From: Alphaproteobacteria bacterium
GTDB lineage: Bacteria; Pseudomonadota; Alphaproteobacteria; UBA7879
Direction: 5' to 3'
Assembly (NCBI GenBank): GCA_002869105.1
Contig: PKTP01000004.1
Coordinates: 32,539 to 96,538 of the forward strand
DNA length: 64,000 bases
Below, one piece after another: positions 55,898 through 64,000 of the stretch; position 1 is the stretch's first letter, and the number at the start of each line of letters is the position of its first letter. A program made the translations under genes and the position numbers. The notes below the pieces were generated by a model. The model had not been told where the DNA came from. It did no database searches and saw nothing but the letters and a program-made list of their open reading frames with translations.

Positions 55898-56831
55898 GAT
55901 CGGTTTCTTTTTTAAGAGGGCGTGCCAATAGCATTTGAATCAGATCGGCTGGTTTTTTTTGGTTTTGAATTAATTGAATCACCGCTTGGCAAATGGGCAA
56001 ATCAACAGGGTGCTGATTTAATAGTTTTGTCAAGGATGAGGCGGTTGAAACACCTTCAACGGTGCCAATTTGATGCAAGGCCTCTGAGACAGTACTGCCT
56101 TCAGAAAGCATCATACCAAAGCGAAAGTTGCGGGATTGAAGGCTTGAGCAGGTCAAAATAGTATCCCCCATACCAGATAAACCTGAAAACGTGGAAACCT
56201 GGGCCCCCAGGCGCGCACCCAGGCGAACCATTTCATGCAGGCCGCGGGTCATGACCAACGCTTCCATGTTTTTGCCAAGCTTGGCGCCGTGACAATATCC
56301 CGTTGCAATGGCGATGATGTTTTTAAGGGCCCCGCCAATTTGGATGCCGATTTCATCGGTACAGTGATAAAGGCGCAAAGAGAGGGGATTGAAAAGCGTT
56401 TTGAGTTTGGGCCAAAAGGCGGTTGGGCAATAAAGAGAAGACGCCGCACTGAGACCTGCAGAAATTTCATGGGCAAGGTTTGGACCCGATAAAACACCCC
56501 GCGCAGCCTGCGGAAAAGCTTCTTGATACAGCGTTGACAACAAATGTCCCGTGCTTTGCTCCAGCCCTTTGGTGGCATTAATCAGAAGAGGAGGCGCAAG
56601 AGCGGCTGCCTGCATGTCTGACAAAACGTCTTTAAGGGCAGCTGAGGGGATGGCAACAATCAAAATATCGCACGGGGCCAGATCCGTGAGGCTTTGGGTG
56701 AGCTGATAATCTGAGGCGGTTGTGTGTTGACGAGACCAAGCAGTAACCAAATGTCCCGCTTCGTGGGCGCATTTTGCAAGAGCGCGGCCCCAGGCCCCAT
56801 GGCCAACAATACCAATGTGATATTTTTCCAT
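55878..56831 (-). CDS. gpsA: glycerol-3-phosphate dehydrogenase [NAD(P)+] GpsA
   Basis: This enzyme reduces dihydroxyacetone phosphate to glycerol 3-phosphate, the backbone of phospholipids, feeding PlsC-type enzymes such as that at 2.6 kb. The 317-residue protein has the NAD loop GIVGHGAWGRALA, NATKGLEQSTG, SGPNLAHEI, the catalytic region GGALKNIIAIATGYCHGAKL and SGMGDTILTC. It seems to head the minus-strand row down to rodA, though the gap to mreB (about 80 bases) could hold another promoter. Confidence 0.94.
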   Translation of the reverse strand: MEKYHIGIVGHGAWGRALAKCAHEAGHLVTAWSRQHTTASDYQLTQSLTDLAPCDILIVAIPSAALKDVLSDMQAAALAPPLLINATKGLEQSTGHLLSTLYQEAFPQAARGVLSGPNLAHEISAGLSAASSLYCPTAFWPKLKTLFNPLSLRLYHCTDEIGIQIGGALKNIIAIATGYCHGAKLGKNMEALVMTRGLHEMVRLGARLGAQVSTFSGLSGMGDTILTCSSLQSRNFRFGMMLSEGSTVSEALHQIGTVEGVSTASSLTKLLNQHPVDLPICQAVIQLIQNQKKPADLIQMLLARPLKKETDHDTLPL

Positions 56832-56899
56832 GAGGCAACTGTATTTTTTATCAAGAAATAAATCAAGAGGGCTCTCGTGTAAGGGTGAAAAATCACCGG

Positions 56900-56937
56900 G
56901 TCATCCTGAGGAACGAAGTGACGTGAGGGCAAAATCT
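56900..56937 (+). repeat. family B palindromic repeat
   Basis: GTCATCCTGAGGAACGAAGTGACGTGAGG, followed by GCAAAATCT, is one copy of the family B element found four more times to the right. It lies in the gpsA upstream gap. Confidence 0.75.
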
Positions 56938-56978
56938 GAATTAAAAAACACCACCCCTCATCTTGAAAAGATCCATCT

Positions 56979-57015
56979 AAATTCCTACATCACCTCATAG
57001 GTAGTGTAGGAATTT
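56979..57015. repeat. 11-bp stem-loop in the gap before the membrane gene
   Basis: AAATTCCTACA (56979-56989) pairs exactly with TGTAGGAATTT (57005-57015), and ACCT/AGGT inside extends the stem. No gene ends here on either strand (gpsA starts at 56831, the next gene starts at 57125), so it is not a simple terminator. The rest of 56832-57124 holds one family B repeat and nothing coding. Confidence 0.55.
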
Positions 57016-57124
57016 TAGTATGTATGCATATCGCAATGGCGGTCTGCCAAGCTCTCCAAAATAAACTATATTATCGTTTTGTTAATAAAAAGATCATGAT
57101 AACATTTAAGTGTAGGAGAATATT

Positions 57125-57955
57125 ATGGCACCTCATCAAAGAAAAATTACAGCGCTATCGATCATTCGTGATGCAGTGCAGGTTTTTTATCAAAATATCG
57201 GTTTTTTTCTGATACTGGGTATTCCTTATGCTTTGCTGTCAGCTGGCTATGAGCTTCTCTATAACTCAGAAATTTTAAACTCAGAAATTTTAGACCCAGA
57301 GTGGAGGGAGTTACTTCTGCCTATTGCCTTGAGTGTGCCGGTTCTTTTATATTCGTTTCTTTATATGCCCAAAAAATTGGTTGAGCGCTTTTTGCCAGAG
57401 ATCTACACACAACAGTCTTTAGGCCGATGCTTCAGACGTGCGGGCGCTTGGTTTTTGAAAATATTTGGGTGTGGTGAAGTTATTTTTTTTATTTTTCATT
57501 GGTTGTCCTATGACTTTAATACACTCTCCTTAATTTCTCCTGATGGTTTTGGTGAAGATCTCCTTGAACAGGGGGTAGATTATTTTAAGAGCTGGCACCA
57601 GATTCAGCTTCAATGGGGTATTGTATTTAAAGTCTTTCTGGCCATGGCCTCTGGTGTGTTTTTATTAAGGGTTATTTTTGGGAACTTTTTGGCATTTACA
57701 AGCAAACCTTCGACATTAAAATATGCTTGGTCCATTACTAAGGAGCACGCGGTTTTGCTTGGGAAATTATATTTGTCGACTGTGGTTCTTTTTGCGGCTG
57801 CAGGAATGGTAGGCTACCTTATTCATAATACTCTGTTGCACATTGATAATCGAATTGCTCTGGCTCTTATCAAAAGTTCGTTTGGTGCGATGCCTGAATT
57901 ACTGATGTCTGCGATGCTTCTGATTTTTTATCGCCGCTGTATTCTTAAAAACTGA
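57125..57955 (+). CDS. polytopic membrane protein of unknown function
   Basis: The 276-residue protein has about five or six hydrophobic helices (about 22-42, 65-85, 108-130, 165-190, 217-240, 250-270) and no signal peptide. TAGGAG lies before the ATG. It contains a perfect 15-base tandem repeat (57263-57292) that gives NSEILNSEIL in an extracytoplasmic-looking loop. The family was not recognised; many alphaproteobacteria carry glycerophosphoryl-diester-phosphodiesterase-membrane-domain-like proteins of this size and shape, but I cannot confirm the match. Confidence 0.7.
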   Translation: MAPHQRKITALSIIRDAVQVFYQNIGFFLILGIPYALLSAGYELLYNSEILNSEILDPEWRELLLPIALSVPVLLYSFLYMPKKLVERFLPEIYTQQSLGRCFRRAGAWFLKIFGCGEVIFFIFHWLSYDFNTLSLISPDGFGEDLLEQGVDYFKSWHQIQLQWGIVFKVFLAMASGVFLLRVIFGNFLAFTSKPSTLKYAWSITKEHAVLLGKLYLSTVVLFAAAGMVGYLIHNTLLHIDNRIALALIKSSFGAMPELLMSAMLLIFYRRCILKN

Positions 57956-57958
57956 AAT

Positions 57959-58121
57959 AATCCTGAGGAACGGTAAATAGCAGGAGATTGCCGCCGTCGT
58001 TTCACTCCTTCGCAATGACGAAGAGTAGGGTCATCCTGAGGAGGAACATCGTTCCGACGTGAGGATATCTAATGAATCAGGAAGGGGATTCTCACGCTCC
58101 ATTCTGTCGCTCAGAATGACG
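57959..58121. repeat. cluster of palindromic repeats (A, B, C)
   Basis: After a fragment of family B at 57959-57973 come a family A element 57983-58020 (GGAGATTGCCGCCGTCG to CGCAATGACG), a family B element 58030-58070 (GTCATCCTGAGGAGGAAC to GTGAGGATATCT) and a family C element 58084-58121 (GGGGATTCTCACGCTCC to CAGAATGACG). Each is roughly self-complementary with a variable centre. The cluster lies between two stop codons, so it may serve as bidirectional transcript ends. Confidence 0.8.
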
Positions 58122-58175
58122 CGTAAAAAAATAAACGTCCTCGCGCAAGGGCGATAAAGAGGAGTGCCCCCCTAA

Positions 58176-58445
58176 TCAAGCCTGACGGATATTTACCGGC
58201 GCTGGATCAGCGGGTTTACGCTTCTTGAGCTGCTTCTTCACTGTTTGCGTTTTGGCAATCGCAGGAATTATTGGGTTGATCCGTGTTGTTTTCAGCTTTT
58301 TTTCAGCCTCTGTGTTGACAGCAGGGGTTGGAGTTCTTTGCTTTTGCTTTGACGCAAAGGAAGAATGATCAGGACTGGTTTGATTTGAGTTGTCAGCATG
58401 TACAGTTGTTATAAACATAGTTAAAATAAAAATAAAATACTTCAT
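58176..58445 (-). CDS. small secreted basic protein of unknown function
   Basis: The 89-residue protein has a signal peptide (FIFILTMFITTVHA, cleavage near 17) and a mature part of about 70 residues rich in Lys, Thr, Pro and Ala (KKQLKKRKPADPAP), probably unfolded. AGGCTAAA precedes the ATG, a weak ribosome site. Divergent from the broken gene at 58578. No family recognised. It could be a short chance frame, but the clear signal peptide favours a gene. Confidence 0.5.
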   Translation of the reverse strand: MKYFIFILTMFITTVHADNSNQTSPDHSSFASKQKQRTPTPAVNTEAEKKLKTTRINPIIPAIAKTQTVKKQLKKRKPADPAPVNIRQA

Positions 58446-58577
58446 GTTATTTAGCCTCCATTTTCTTCAAATTAACATGTTTCGGACATTTTTTCTATCC
58501 CTAAGAGAATTTAAGCTATCGTTAAACCTGAGATCTGATAAGAAAGAAGTTAACATAACATAACTTTGGATTTAATA

Positions 58578-60618
58578 ATGAATATACAAAAAACCATTTT
58601 ATTTACTTTTTTAGGCCTGTTTATATGCCTGAACGTTTTTGCACAACATCCTGAAAGCGACGGTGAAGCCCCAGAGGTTCAGGGGTCTAGAGGGCCTGAG
58701 ACCCTGGGGTTGACTGAGGCTGAGCAAGAAAATTACTTAAAGTTAATGGCTGATATGGAGATCAGCCAGCCTCAGCCAATGGGTTTTGGCCGGGCAACGT
58801 TTCAGGAAGAAACAAAATTATCGATTGTAAAAAAAATTGTATCATTGGGTCTTGGTGTTTCATCGTCTATGGCTTTGGGCAAAAATCTTTGGTGCCAGTC
58901 CCAACGTAAGCTTTTTTGTTCTTCAAGGAGAAACTGGCGATAGTGCTGATCCATTTTCTGCCCCTATGGCAGTACTGTGTTTGCCCCGGCAACGGCAGTG
59001 GTGCATGAGCTATTTGAAGATTTAACCGCGGGTGGTTTTGAAAAACCCCGATCGAAAAAAGAAATACTACGGGCGCTTGCCTATCTGGGCAATGCTGGAT
59101 TTTCAGTCCAAGATGGGTATAGCAATTTGGTGGTTTATGGCCGGGTTTCTTGGAATTCCAGTATTCCAAAAGTGCGTAATTCGGTAGATGGTGGGATATA
59201 TTACTTGGCTGGGTGTTACGTATTCACCAATTTTCTGGATAAGTTAAGCAGTGGGCAGGGTATTATCAACCGATTATAATGGCATCCAGCAACGGATGAA
59301 CCGGAATTTCGAAGAAAACCTGCTGAAGAAAAACATTGCCGGCACCCTTCAAAACCAATTAATGCACAGTTACCAAGCGTTGTTGGAGATGGATGATGCG
59401 CGGATCATGCAGCTGCGACAGCAGATTGGTCAATTGTTCCGGGCGCCGCAAACCGATGAAGAAAAACAAAACGCTAAACTGTTAAGTTTGTTGAGGGTGA
59501 TCGGCCTGTCCAGCACAGATCCAGAAGCACCTTGGGCACCGCAAAAGAAACCGATGTCCCTTAAGGTCTGTGAAGCCATTGGCGGCAGCCTGGGCTTTAC
59601 GATTTTGCCTTGGGCGATATTTAGTTCTTATTTTGCTTATGATGAAGATAATCGTTTTGATTCTTCAGCTAATCAATATATTTATTCTCCAGGATTGAAT
59701 GATCCCAATGCCTGGGCCTATTCATCGGCCTTGGGGTTGTATTTGGCCGGCACTGGCTTGATGAGTGGCCGGGAATTGGGCCGCAAGGTTTGGTCCGATT
59801 GGAGTGGGCGCGACCTGAATCAGTTTCGGTCATCACCAGAATTCTATAACAAAAACCTGCAAGGCGTGCGGGCGCTGACACGGATTTTGACCTATGGGGT
59901 CAGTAACCTGATGGTGATTCCGGTTGCGGGCATGGCAGGAGAATTGCTTTATACTTCCTATAATATTTACGAAAGAAACAAACAACAACTCATCATGCTG
60001 AGTGTGATGAATTGGGCGGTTGGATTTCATGGGGAGTTTGACCGGCATTATCAAAATGTTATTACCAACTTGGCGAGATGGCGCGGGACAGACCCCCTAA
60101 CCACCGCCCGGGATGACCTGCGGAAAATGATTATCCAGTTCCATGATGGTGTTGGAGAGTTGGATCCGGGCCAAACCAAACAACTCAGTGAGCTGTTAGA
60201 AAAAGCCCAAGGCCAGGAACAGGAAGCGCAAGTCGCCGATATAGCCGAGAGTTCATTTAGCAGCAATGGAAGTGAGCCAAGCAATGTGGCAGTTGCTGAA
60301 AAGGGTGATGTGGCCATGGATCTGGGTTCAGGGCTGAGTGAGGGTACCGACGTTGATGAGAGCGCCGGAGAAACCGGATTGCGAGCTGGATTGTTGACAG
60401 AAGCGCAGCGGGCTGTGGTGGCAGAGAGTCCAAGCAGTGGCTCTGATAGTGGATCCGGTGGGCAAGAGTTTGACGGCTTGTTGGATTCTGAAGAAGGCGC
60501 GCAGCTGTTAGGCGATCAATCGAAAAAAGGCTGGCTTGGCCGTGTGCGCACTTGGCTGTTCGGCCCTGATGTTCCGGCGGATTTGAAACACTTGGTTGAT
60601 TCACTCCCAGTGAGTTGA
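58578..60618 (+). pseudogene. exported/membrane protein gene with five lesions
   Basis: A single original gene can be rebuilt exactly. It starts at ATG 58578 with a signal peptide (TILFTFLGLFICLNVFA). Lesions: one extra A in the A-run 58881-58885; one missing C in the C-run 58961-58964; one extra T in the T-run 59100-59103; TAG at 59185-59187; TAA at 59245-59247. After repair the frame is 680 codons. The restored middle has membrane helices (AIWWFMAGFLGIPVF; MVGYITWLGVTYSPIFW) that are out of frame today. The last 455 codons (59251-60618) are open and include further hydrophobic parts and an acidic Ser/Gly-rich tail. Family unknown. Confidence 0.8.
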
Positions 60619-60631
60619 GAGGGGTGCGTGA

Positions 60632-61022
60632 AGGAGATTGCCACGTCGGCCTAAAGGCCTCCTCGCAATGACGAAGAAAAATAAAAACCCCCGCCTCTGT
60701 AAGGGAAAAAAATATACGTCATCCTGAGGAGGAACATCGTTTCGACGTGAGGATCTCAATTATAAGGATGAGATTGCCACGTTGGGGCTGCGCTCCGCCT
60801 CGCAATGACAAGTGGGGGCGGCGCTCCGCCTCTGCAAGGGAAAAAAACACACGTCATCCTGAGGAACGCAGTGACGTGAGGATCTAATGAATTAAAAAGG
60901 AGATTCTTACGCGCCATTCTGTCGCTCAGAATGACGAGTAAAAAATAAAGAACACTGCCTCACAATGACAACTATCTAGGGAAAGGAGATTGCCGCAGTC
61001 GTTTCACTCCTTCGCAATGACA
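60632..61022. repeat. cluster of six palindromic repeats (A, B, C)
   Basis: Gap 60619-61114 holds no gene. Elements: A 60632-60674, B 60718-60756, A 60770-60810, B 60852-60885, C 60899-60936, A 60985-61022. B copies read CGTCATCCTGAGGA to GACGTGAGGATCT; C copies read GGAGATTCTTACGCGCC to CAGAATGACG; A copies share GGAGATTGCC to CGCAATGAC with different centres (GGCCTAAAGGCC; GGGGCTGCGCTCC; GTTTCACTCC). GGGGCTGCGCTCCGCCTC at 60784 and GGGGGCGGCGCTCCGCCTC at 60814 repeat again. A small hairpin CTGAAC-AGTC-GTTCAG is at 61067-61082. Confidence 0.82.
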
Positions 61023-61114
61023 AAAACCAAGTAAGGGATCAGGAGGGCGGCAATGATGGGTATCTCCTGAACAGTCGTTCAGAAAGGCGGCAAAAAGCGC
61101 TTTGCAAGGATTGA

Positions 61115-62272
61115 TTAACCTGTAATCCAGCCGCCGCCCAGAACGCGAGAGCCATCATAACACACCGCTGCTTGACCTGAGGCCACGCCGTATTCGGGTG
61201 TCTCAAAATAAATGCAGGCTTCCTGGTCCGAGATCAATTCAATCTTGGCGGGAACGGGTTTATGCGTTGATCTGATTTTAACCGTGCACGAGAGAGGTTG
61301 GTTGCCCTGCTTTAATGAGGGCGCTAACCAATTGAGTTCCTTGATTGGAAGAGACTTTTTGGCGAGCGCTTCTTGAGGGCCAACGACCACTTCATGGGTT
61401 TCAGGGCGAATATCAATCACATAAAGCGGCGACGTACCTTCTTTACGGCCGCCAATGCCCAGACCTTTACGCTGACCAATGGTAAAGCCAATGATGCCCG
61501 GATGAGTGCCCATAACGGTGCCATCCAGATGGACAATGTTGCCGGGAACAATGGATTCTGGGCGTAGCTTGCGGACCAAACTGGCATAGTTGCCATTGGG
61601 CACAAAGCAGATATCTTGGCTGTCTGGCTTATCCGCCACTTCTAAACCGAAGCGTTCAGCAAGTTGACGGGTTTCAACTTTTTCCTGACCGCCTAAGGGA
61701 AAGCGCAAATAATCCAGTTGATCTTGGGTGGTGCTGAAAAGGAAGTAGCTCTGATCTTTGGTGGGGTCAACGGCTTGATGAAGCTCGGCGCCCTCAACGC
61801 CTTCAAGGCGGCGGACATAATGACCCGTGATCAGGGCATCGGCGTTTAAATCTTTGGCTGTTTTGTAGAGATCCCGAAACTTAACCGTTTGATTGCACCG
61901 GATACAGGGGATGGGCGTTTCCCCCTTGAGATAGGAATCGGCAAACTCATCAATGACATCTTGCTTAAAGCGGGATTCATAATCCAAAACATAGTGTGGA
62001 AAACCCATCTTATCCGCCACTATTGAGGCATCGTAGATGTCTTGGCCAGCACAGCAGGTCCCTTTTTTTTGTAAGGCCAGACCATGGTCATATAACTGCA
62101 TGGTGACGCCAACAACATCATAGCCTGCTTCAACCATGAGAGCGGCAGCAACGGAGCTATCAACCCCCCCTGACATGGCAACCACCACACGGGTTTCGTG
62201 CGGTTTTTTGGTAAAGCCAAGATCTTTTGGGTTGGATGCGGGCATTTCAGTGTTTATATTATTGGTTTCCAT
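61115..62272 (-). CDS. mnmA: tRNA-specific 2-thiouridylase MnmA
   Basis: MnmA puts sulfur on U34 of tRNAs for Lys, Glu and Gln. From ATG 62272 the protein has 385 residues with the PP-loop [18 protein letters not shown], the first catalytic Cys in [14 protein letters not shown], the second in [10 protein letters not shown], and [14 protein letters not shown]. The frame is open to a TTG at 62308, but ATG is preferred. It needs a sulfur relay from IscS; the ISC genes fdx and iscX stand just upstream. Confidence 0.94.
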   Translation of the reverse strand: METNNINTEMPASNPKDLGFTKKPHETRVVVAMSGGVDSSVAAALMVEAGYDVVGVTMQLYDHGLALQKKGTCCAGQDIYDASIVADKMGFPHYVLDYESRFKQDVIDEFADSYLKGETPIPCIRCNQTVKFRDLYKTAKDLNADALITGHYVRRLEGVEGAELHQAVDPTKDQSYFLFSTTQDQLDYLRFPLGGQEKVETRQLAERFGLEVADKPDSQDICFVPNGNYASLVRKLRPESIVPGNIVHLDGTVMGTHPGIIGFTIGQRKGLGIGGRKEGTSPLYVIDIRPETHEVVVGPQEALAKKSLPIKELNWLAPSLKQGNQPLSCTVKIRSTHKPVPAKIELISDQEACIYFETPEYGVASGQAAVCYDGSRVLGGGWITG

Positions 62273-62430
62273 GGATCTATATGTGGCGTTCTTTGTGGTT
62301 TTTTTCAAGAAAAATTCGTTAAAAACAGGTTAAATTCGAGCCCAAACAGGCGGGTTTTTGATCAAAATGACCCCTTTTTTGACACAAATCGACCTGTTTT
62401 GAACCCAAATTGATAGGGGGGTAAAAGGGG

Positions 62431-62637
62431 TTAGGGTTCGTCGCGCTCTTCAATCCAAGCGGCTTGGATGCTTTCGAGAATTTTCTCATTGGACTTTTGC
62501 GGATCATCCTTGAAGTCGGGAAGGTCTTGGACCCATTGCCATAGATCTGTAAACCTCAGGTAAACGATGTCTGCATCGGGATGCGCTTCTTCTAGTTGAA
62601 TGGCCATCTCTGTAACATCGGTCCATTTCAAGGGCAT
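62431..62637 (-). CDS. iscX: Fe-S cluster assembly protein IscX
   Basis: This small acidic regulator of IscS is 68 residues long, the usual size. Typical blocks are MPLKWTDVTEMAIQLEEAHP, DADIVYLRFTDLWQWVQDLP and ESIQAAWIEERDE. It starts 6 bases after fdx, exactly as at the end of the isc operon in other proteobacteria. The rest of the operon (iscS, iscU, hscA and so on) is not in the window. Confidence 0.92.
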   Translation of the reverse strand: MPLKWTDVTEMAIQLEEAHPDADIVYLRFTDLWQWVQDLPDFKDDPQKSNEKILESIQAAWIEERDEP

Positions 62638-62643
62638 GGATTA

Positions 62644-62976
62644 TTAATCCAATTGCATGTTGCGGGTGCCTTCAGGCAAGCGGACGGTAATACCATCAAG
62701 TTCATCGGTGATGATAATCTGACAGCCCAGACGAGAGGTGTGGGTCAGGCCAAAAGCAAGATCCAGCATGTCTTCTTCATCTTCGCTGGCTTCATCAAGT
62801 TTCTTGTACCATTCAGGGTCAACCACCACATGGCAAGTGGAGCACGCCAGGCTGCCTTCACAGGCTCCTTCAAGATCGACGTTGTTGGCATGGGCCACTT
62901 CTAGCAATGACAGGCCAGCTGGTGTATCAACTTCAATTTTTTTATCATCTGGGGTTACAAAAATAACACGGGGCAT
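62644..62976 (-). CDS. fdx: ISC-type [2Fe-2S] ferredoxin
   Basis: This electron carrier of Fe-S cluster assembly has 110 residues. The four cluster ligands are C39, C45, C48 ([16 protein letters not shown]) and C85 (SRLGCQII), the adrenodoxin-like spacing. It is paired with iscX and preceded 22 bases upstream by rnd. GAGG lies before the ATG. Confidence 0.95.
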   Translation of the reverse strand: MPRVIFVTPDDKKIEVDTPAGLSLLEVAHANNVDLEGACEGSLACSTCHVVVDPEWYKKLDEASEDEEDMLDLAFGLTHTSRLGCQIIITDELDGITVRLPEGTRNMQLD

Positions 62977-62998
62977 AACAACTCCTCAAAAAAAAATA

Positions 62999-63613
62999 TT
63001 ATTCATGTGATAATACGAATTCGGATGAGAATCCAGCTAATTCTGTATCGGTCAGGGCATCAACGGAGTGAAATAGCTTTTTAGCCAGAGAGAGCCGATT
63101 GAGCTCTGTCAGGCGGTTGACCAGGGTTTCTCTGAGCTGATGGAGGTATAAAACATCTTGAGCGGCATAAGCTTTTTGACTGTCGCTGAGAGTTGGCGCT
63201 GACCAATTACTGGTTTGACAGGCTTTATCCAACTGGATATTGAGCAGTTCTTGACACAAATCTTTGAGCCCGTGCCGCGACGTATATGTGCGGGCGAGTT
63301 TGGAGGCAATCTTGGTGCAAAAAACAGTGGGCATCTCGCACTTAAACGTGTTTTTTAGATGAGCAACATCAAACCGCGCATAATGAAAAATTTTTTCACA
63401 GCCTGGGTTGGTGAGTATTTTTGTGAGATGCGGCGCTGGTTTCGGATCAGCAGCAACTTTAACCAGATGCGCTGTCCCATCCCCTGTTGACACTTGCACC
63501 AAACACAAACGATCCCGTTTGATGTTAAGGCCCATGGCTTCTGTATCGATGGCAACGGCAGGGCCAGCATTAAAAGATGACGGAAGATCGTGCTCGTGTA
63601 GATAAATGGTCAT
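62999..63613 (-). CDS. rnd: ribonuclease D-like 3'-5' exonuclease
   Basis: The 204-residue DEDDy exonuclease has D and E in AIDTEAMGL (Exo I), D in HYARFDVAHL (Exo II), and Y with D in YAAQDVLYL (Exo III). It lacks the C-terminal HRDC domains of E. coli RNase D (375 residues), as in the short alphaproteobacterial form. The role is in tRNA and structured RNA 3' trimming by family. It is upstream of fdx. Confidence 0.88.
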   Translation of the reverse strand: MTIYLHEHDLPSSFNAGPAVAIDTEAMGLNIKRDRLCLVQVSTGDGTAHLVKVAADPKPAPHLTKILTNPGCEKIFHYARFDVAHLKNTFKCEMPTVFCTKIASKLARTYTSRHGLKDLCQELLNIQLDKACQTSNWSAPTLSDSQKAYAAQDVLYLHQLRETLVNRLTELNRLSLAKKLFHSVDALTDTELAGFSSEFVLSHE

Positions 63614-63685
63614 ATCAATCCGTTTTTCTATTGTTTATCAAACGTGACGGCCTCAGGCAAGTGTGTTGCAGATGGTGTTCAGAAA

Positions 63686-63825
63686 GGAGACTGCCACGTT
63701 GGCATGATATGCCGCTTCGCAAGGACAAAAAATACACGTCATCCTGAGGAACGCAGTGACGTGAGGATCTGCTGAATAAAGAAGGAGATTGCCACGTCGG
63801 CCTAAAGACCTCCTCGCAATGACGA
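63686..63825. repeat. cluster of palindromic repeats (A, B, A)
   Basis: Gap 63614-63954 has no gene apart from the partial one at its end. It carries A 63686-63727, B 63737-63770 and A 63784-63825. The last A and the 25 bases after it match 60632-60698 almost base for base (one change in the centre, one C/A change after AAAACC). Confidence 0.8.
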
Positions 63826-63954
63826 AGAAAAATAAAAACCACCGCCTCGCGGTCGTGCGGAAGGGCAATTCAAAATAAATACACCTTGAAAAAAAAACTT
63901 GTTCTTATATGAAGTGAAAATATCGTTACTTAAAATACAGATTAAAGAGGAAAA

Positions 63955-64000
63955 ATGAATCACTTATTAGCCAGTTTTATTCTAGCTCTTGTCGTCTCTA
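63955..64000 (+). CDS. start of an exported protein gene, cut by window end
   Basis: ATG 63955 has AAAGAGGA 4-5 bases upstream, a strong ribosome site. The 15 codons visible read MNHLLASFILALVVS, the beginning of a signal peptide or membrane anchor. Nothing more can be said. Confidence 0.5.
   Translation, partial: MNHLLASFILALVVS

Noticed and set aside
58837..59279. Short separate genes between 58837 and 59279
   Set aside because: These are pieces and out-of-frame shadows of the broken gene 58578-60618; repair of its indels explains them all.
56900..61022. CRISPR array
   Set aside because: Repeats are of three kinds, with irregular spacing and self-complementary centres; there are no uniform spacers and no cas genes.
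63615..63868. Minus-strand open frames of 71-75 codons at the right end
   Set aside because: They are translations of the family A and B repeats (HCEEVFRPTWQ-like text), not genes.

Overview
The window looks like part of the chromosome of a moderately AT-rich alphaproteobacterium, probably a host-associated one of the Holosporales/Rickettsiales type. What is seen: a complete division and cell wall (dcw) cluster, several gene blocks arranged as is usual in alphaproteobacteria (ftsE-ftsX-plsC; priA/fsa/xerC; ileS-lspA-DUF3035 lipoprotein; mreBCD-mrdA-rodA), many lineage-restricted secreted proteins, several freshly broken genes, and clustered palindromic intergenic repeats. The placement is inferred from gene order and protein character, not from a search. 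UGA, UAA and UAG all serve as normal stops.

Layout. 1-5.2 kb: the 3' part of an EnvZ-like histidine kinase, then ftsE, ftsX, a PlsC acyltransferase, accB and accC. 5.2-11.0 kb: an accessory block with two tandem paralogous hypotheticals on the minus strand, two consecutive LysR-type regulator genes that are both broken, a 2OG-Fe(II) oxygenase, a frameshifted secreted protein, and 0.7 kb of noncoding sequence with a possible decayed gene, a perfect 19-bp hairpin and a candidate MraZ operator. 11.1-27.9 kb: mraZ-rsmH-ftsL-ftsI-murE-murF-mraY-murD-ftsW-murG-murC-murB-ftsQ-ftsA-ftsZ, mostly overlapping by a few bases, with ddl and lpxC missing from their usual places. 28-30.7 kb: a zinc-ribbon membrane protein and two secreted unknowns. 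30.7-46.2 kb: priA (minus), then fsa, xerC, a small secreted Cys protein, a PCu(A)C copper chaperone, ileS, lspA, a DUF3035 lipoprotein, pgi, mutL, ssb, gyrA and coaD. 46.2-49.5 kb: a large secreted charge-rich protein, a 25-codon lipoprotein-like gene with its own terminator, and a broken LuxR-type regulator. 49.6-56.8 kb (minus): gpsA-ygfZ-mreB-mreC-mreD-mrdA-rodA, the rod-shape and elongation module. 57-60.6 kb: a polytopic membrane protein, a small secreted basic protein, and a secreted/membrane protein gene with three homopolymer indels and two nonsense codons. 61.1-63.6 kb (minus): rnd, fdx, iscX, mnmA. A signal-peptide gene begins at the right edge.

How it fits together: the dcw and mre/mrd clusters supply both peptidoglycan machines, the divisome (FtsW/FtsI) and the elongasome (RodA/PBP2), with meso-DAP-type precursors judged from MurE. 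The accessory genes show ongoing gene loss. Three transcription regulators and two secreted proteins are inactivated, while every core gene is open from start to stop. Palindromic repeat families (called A, B and C here) fill the intergenic spaces only from about 56.9 kb rightwards.
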